Shown in pieces: positions 45,387 to 47,844 of a stretch of 47,844 nt of DNA. A program made the position numbers and the translations under genes. Origin of the DNA: Humidesulfovibrio sp. (GTDB lineage: Bacteria > Desulfobacterota > Desulfovibrionia > Desulfovibrionales > Desulfovibrionaceae); NCBI GenBank assembly GCA_031292175.1, contig JARLHQ010000025.1:1-47844 (forward strand), given 5' to 3'. Under the pieces are notes generated by a model. It was not told the origin of the DNA and made no database searches. It was given only the letters and a program-made list of their open reading frames with translations. The number at the start of each line of letters is the position of its first letter. Position 1 is the stretch's first letter.

Positions 45387-46187
45387 TCAGCCCCAGGAGT
45401 AAGCCGCCATGGACAGCACGCCGTAGGTGTAGCCGTCGTGCAGCAGTCTGCCGGGCGTCCCAGCCGCGCCGCCTCCCGCGCCAAGCGCCACCAAAAGCGG
45501 CAGGTAGTGGTCGGCCGTGGGGTGGTTTTTCGGCCCGTTCGGGCCTTGGACCAGATAATCCAAGAGCGGGTCCGTGTCGCCCGCCTCCACGTGCCGGGCC
45601 AGCCAGTCGGCGAAGGCCTTGGCGTAGGGCACGGGCGGCTCCAGCATGTCGTGGTTGAACGCGTCGCGCAGGTTGTGGGTGGCGTTGCCGCTACCCACGA
45701 TGAGCACCCCCTCCCCGCGCAAGGGGGCCAGCGCCTGGCCCATGGCCAGGTGATGTTCCGAGGAGAGCCGGGTCTGGATGGAAAGCTGCACCACCGGGAT
45801 GTCGGCCTCCGGGTACATGAGCGTGAGCGGCACCCAGGCCCCATGATCCAGACCCCGGCGGGCGTCCGGTTCCGCGGACAAGCCGGGCAGCCCGCTCCGG
45901 CTCAGCAAATCCGCCGTGCGCGCGGCCAATTCCAGCGAACCGGGCGCGGGATAGGTCATGGCGTACAGTTCCTCGGGGAAGCCGTAGAAATCGTACATGG
46001 TGTGCGGGGCCACGGCGCTGGAAACACGCGGGCCAACGGTATCCCAATGCGCGGAAACGGCCAGGATGGCCTTCGGCCGAGGCAGACTTTTACCGAGCCC
46101 CACCAGGAACTCCCGCGTGGGTACGGGGTCCGTGACCAGCGTGGGCGCGCCGTGGGAGACGAAAAACGTGGGCAGGGCGTTGGGCAT
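45387..46187 (-). CDS. DODA-type extradiol dioxygenase family protein (YgiD-like)
   Basis: 266-residue member of the class III extradiol ring-cleavage dioxygenase family (4,5-DOPA dioxygenase / YgiD). Metal-binding histidines are expected in FVSHGAPT, SAHWDT and GLDHGAWVPL, all present. The start at ATG 46187 has GGAGG seven bases upstream; an earlier in-frame ATG lacks one. A true substrate is unknown, and in a strict anaerobe an oxygen-using role is questionable. It lies upstream of queD but 43 bases away, so co-transcription is possible. Confidence 0.82.
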   Translation of the reverse strand: MPNALPTFFVSHGAPTLVTDPVPTREFLVGLGKSLPRPKAILAVSAHWDTVGPRVSSAVAPHTMYDFYGFPEELYAMTYPAPGSLELAARTADLLSRSGLPGLSAEPDARRGLDHGAWVPLTLMYPEADIPVVQLSIQTRLSSEHHLAMGQALAPLRGEGVLIVGSGNATHNLRDAFNHDMLEPPVPYAKAFADWLARHVEAGDTDPLLDYLVQGPNGPKNHPTADHYLPLLVALGAGGGAAGTPGRLLHDGYTYGVLSMAAYSWG

Positions 46188-46345
46188 GCTTGCCTCCAGG
46201 CTATGTTTGCGCAAGGATCATAGCATAAGGTTTCGCGCCATTCTGGCAAGTATTTCCCGCTGTACACGGGACAAGATTTTGTGCATTGGATAATACGTAT
46301 CCCGACGTTTCCAGCGACTTCCCGTACCGAATGAAGGAGAACCTC

Positions 46346-47542
46346 ATGAGCTTCAAAATCACCGACTGCGTCACCTGGGTTGGCAAGAAAGATTGGGAAC
46401 TGCGCCATTTCCATGGCGAGGAATATTCCACGCACAAGGGTTCCACCTACAATTCCTATCTGGTGCGCGACGAGAAGACCGCGCTCATCGAAAGCGTATG
46501 GGCGCCGTTCGCAGGCGAATTTGTCGAACAGCTCGCGGCCACGGTCGATCTTTCGCGCATCGACTACGTCATCGCCAACCACGCGGAAAGCGACCACAGC
46601 GGCGGTTTTACTGAGCTTTTGCGCCGCATCCCCGATGTTCCCGTGTACTGCACGGCCAATGGCGTCAAGTCCCTCAAAGGGCACTACCACCAGGACTGGA
46701 ACTTCCAGGTGGTGAAGACCGGCCAGCGCCTGAGCCTAGGCGCGCGGGAGCTCATCTTCATTGAGGCCCCCATGCTGCACTGGCCGGACACAATGTTCTG
46801 CTATCTGACCGGCGAGGACATCTTGTTCAGCAACGACGCCTTCGGCCACCACCTGGCCACGGAGGGCATGTACAACGACCTTGCCGACCCCTGCGCGTTG
46901 ATGCAGGAGTGCATCAAGTACTACGCCAACATCCTGACCCCATTCAGCGCCTTGGTGAAGCGCAAGATCGAGGAGTTCGCTGGCCTCGGCCTGCCGCTCA
47001 AAATGATCTGCCCCAGCCACGGCACCATCTGGCGCGACAATCCCATGCAGATCGTGAGCAAATACCTGGAGTGGGCAGGCGACTACCAGGAGCATCAGGC
47101 GACCATCGCCTACGACACCATGTGGAACGGCACCCGGCGCATGGCTGAGGCCATTGCCGAGGGCTTGAACCAGGCCGACCCGACCCTGACCGTGAAGCTG
47201 TTCAACGCCGCCAAAGGCGACAAAAATGACATCATCACCGAGGTGTTCCGCAGCAAGGCGTTGCTCGTCGGCTCCCCCACCATCAACCGGGGCTACCTTT
47301 CCTCCCTGGGTGGGTTGCTCGAAATGGTGCGCGGCCTGGGCTTTAAGAACAAGAAGGGCGCGGCCTTCGGCGCGTACGGCTGGAGCGGCGAGTCTGTGAA
47401 GATGCTGACCGCGCAACTCAAGGAATGCGGTTTCACGGTCCCAAACGAAGGCATCCGGGCCATGTGGAACCCAGATGGCGACGCCCTGGAACAGTGCCGG
47501 GCCTTTGGCCGGGATTTCGGACAGGGGCTCAAGGGCTCGTAG
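46346..47542 (+). CDS. roo: rubredoxin:oxygen oxidoreductase (flavodiiron protein)
   Basis: 398-residue flavodiiron protein that reduces O2 to water (or NO to N2O) with electrons from rubredoxin. The N-terminal metallo-beta-lactamase domain carries the diiron ligands His79, Glu81, Asp83 and His84 in HAESDHSGG, the same numbering as D. gigas ROO; later ligands lie near HWPD, NDAFG and CPSHG. The C-terminal flavodoxin domain begins about residue 255 (AYDTMWNGTRRMAEAI) and binds FMN. ATG 46346 follows GAAGGAGAACCTC. No rubredoxin gene is next to it, unlike in several relatives. It probably defends against oxygen along with the protected pyruvate oxidoreductase. Confidence 0.95.
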   Translation: MSFKITDCVTWVGKKDWELRHFHGEEYSTHKGSTYNSYLVRDEKTALIESVWAPFAGEFVEQLAATVDLSRIDYVIANHAESDHSGGFTELLRRIPDVPVYCTANGVKSLKGHYHQDWNFQVVKTGQRLSLGARELIFIEAPMLHWPDTMFCYLTGEDILFSNDAFGHHLATEGMYNDLADPCALMQECIKYYANILTPFSALVKRKIEEFAGLGLPLKMICPSHGTIWRDNPMQIVSKYLEWAGDYQEHQATIAYDTMWNGTRRMAEAIAEGLNQADPTLTVKLFNAAKGDKNDIITEVFRSKALLVGSPTINRGYLSSLGGLLEMVRGLGFKNKKGAAFGAYGWSGESVKMLTAQLKECGFTVPNEGIRAMWNPDGDALEQCRAFGRDFGQGLKGS

Positions 47543-47572
47543 GCGGCACGGCGACTGGCGAAAAGATAATAT

Positions 47573-47614
47573 GCCTCCGGCGGCCAAAGGGCCTCAAGGC
47601 CCTTTGGAATCCCC
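47573..47614 (-). repeat. dispersed palindromic repeat, intact copy
   Basis: Read on the minus strand it is GGGGATTCCAAAGGGCCTTG, then AGGCCCTTTGGCCGCCGGAGGC. Its core CCAAAGGGCC / GGCCCTTTGG forms a hairpin just after roo. It serves as the empty-site reference for the insertion at 42-43.6 kb. Confidence 0.8.
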
Positions 47615-47657
47615 ATGGCACGAAAGATGCCATGCGGGAAGGCGAGCCGGCATCTCT

Positions 47658-47844
47658 TCCGCCAACCCTCCTCAAACGAACGGGCTTGGGGGGGGGGGCG
47701 CGCCGCCCCCCCCCCGCCCCGGGCCAGCACCCCGGGGGGGGGGGGGGGGCTGGCCCCCCCCAGCCCCCCGTCTGCCCGCCACGCGCGGGGGGGGGGCCGC
47801 GGCCCCCCCCCCCCAAGCCCGTTCGTTTGAGGAGGGTTGGCGGA
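47658..47844. repeat. terminal foldback with long G/C homopolymers, probable assembly artefact
   Basis: The 41 bases at 47658-47698 are the reverse complement of the last 41 bases (47804-47844), including an 11-base G run. Between them are runs of 8 to 16 identical G or C bases. The last three hundred bases contain no gene beyond roo. A hairpin-type read or assembly end is more likely than real sequence. Confidence 0.7.

Overview
The window reads as chromosome from a high-GC sulfate-reducing deltaproteobacterium of the Desulfovibrionales (Desulfovibrio in the broad sense). The case rests on several genes together: a single-chain pyruvate:ferredoxin oxidoreductase with a two-cysteine C-terminal tail as in Desulfovibrio africanus, rubredoxin:oxygen oxidoreductase with the iron ligands of the D. 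gigas enzyme, three tandem porins of the desulfovibrio homotrimeric type, and sigma-54 promoters in front of both amtB and the pyruvate oxidoreductase gene. I see no rRNA, tRNA, CRISPR array, prophage or complete transposase.

Layout. 1-6.6 kb: start of tatA, a long gene-poor stretch, amtB-glnK behind a sigma-54 promoter, a TetR/CecR-like repressor with its own palindromic operator, then ubiD-ubiX-UPF0173 hydrolase. 6.6-10.4 kb: a 146-bp MITE between convergent genes, then a TPR membrane protein coupled to uvrC. 10.6-15.4 kb: three paralogous porins, each with its own terminator. 15.5-20.9 kb: hisD-purC-small membrane protein (with an in-frame UGA), a gene-remnant spacer, and rpsF-rpsR-rplI-dnaB. 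20.9-28.9 kb: a PaaK-type CoA ligase, a DUF456 remnant, thrC-tlyA, a hairpin cluster, and convergent metG, ricT and a receiver protein. 29-32.7 kb: an MBL hydrolase and an overlapping ACT protein-ptb-buk operon. 32.7-38 kb: mscL, a PAS-GGDEF-EAL protein, a LysE remnant and a SulP transporter. 38-42 kb: pyruvate:ferredoxin oxidoreductase behind a sigma-54 promoter and a palindromic operator. 42-43.6 kb: a lower-GC insertion. 43.6-47.5 kb: queD-queE-queC, a DODA-type dioxygenase and roo. The last 190 bases form a homopolymer-rich foldback that looks like a contig-end artefact.

The most interesting unit is at 42,025-43,568. A 1,544-bp segment is flanked by an 8-bp direct repeat (CCCTTTGG), has imperfect inverted ends beginning TGTCAT, and interrupts one copy of a dispersed palindromic repeat. 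An uninterrupted copy of that repeat lies at 47,573-47,614 and acts as an internal empty site. The segment has no transposase. Its only gene encodes a 436-residue coiled-coil protein with two membrane segments that I do not recognise. It therefore looks like a mobile insertion cassette moved in trans, and its cargo could be a defence or stress effector (inference only).

Two further points deserve attention. One is a 26-codon membrane peptide gene after purC whose UGA stop is followed in the same frame by 27 coding-like codons and a SECIS-like hairpin. The other is the MITE at 6,643-6,788, whose CTAG target duplication preserves the stop codons of both flanking convergent genes. Three gene stumps (DUF1697-like, DUF456-like, LysE-like) show ongoing loss of small accessory genes between conserved operons.
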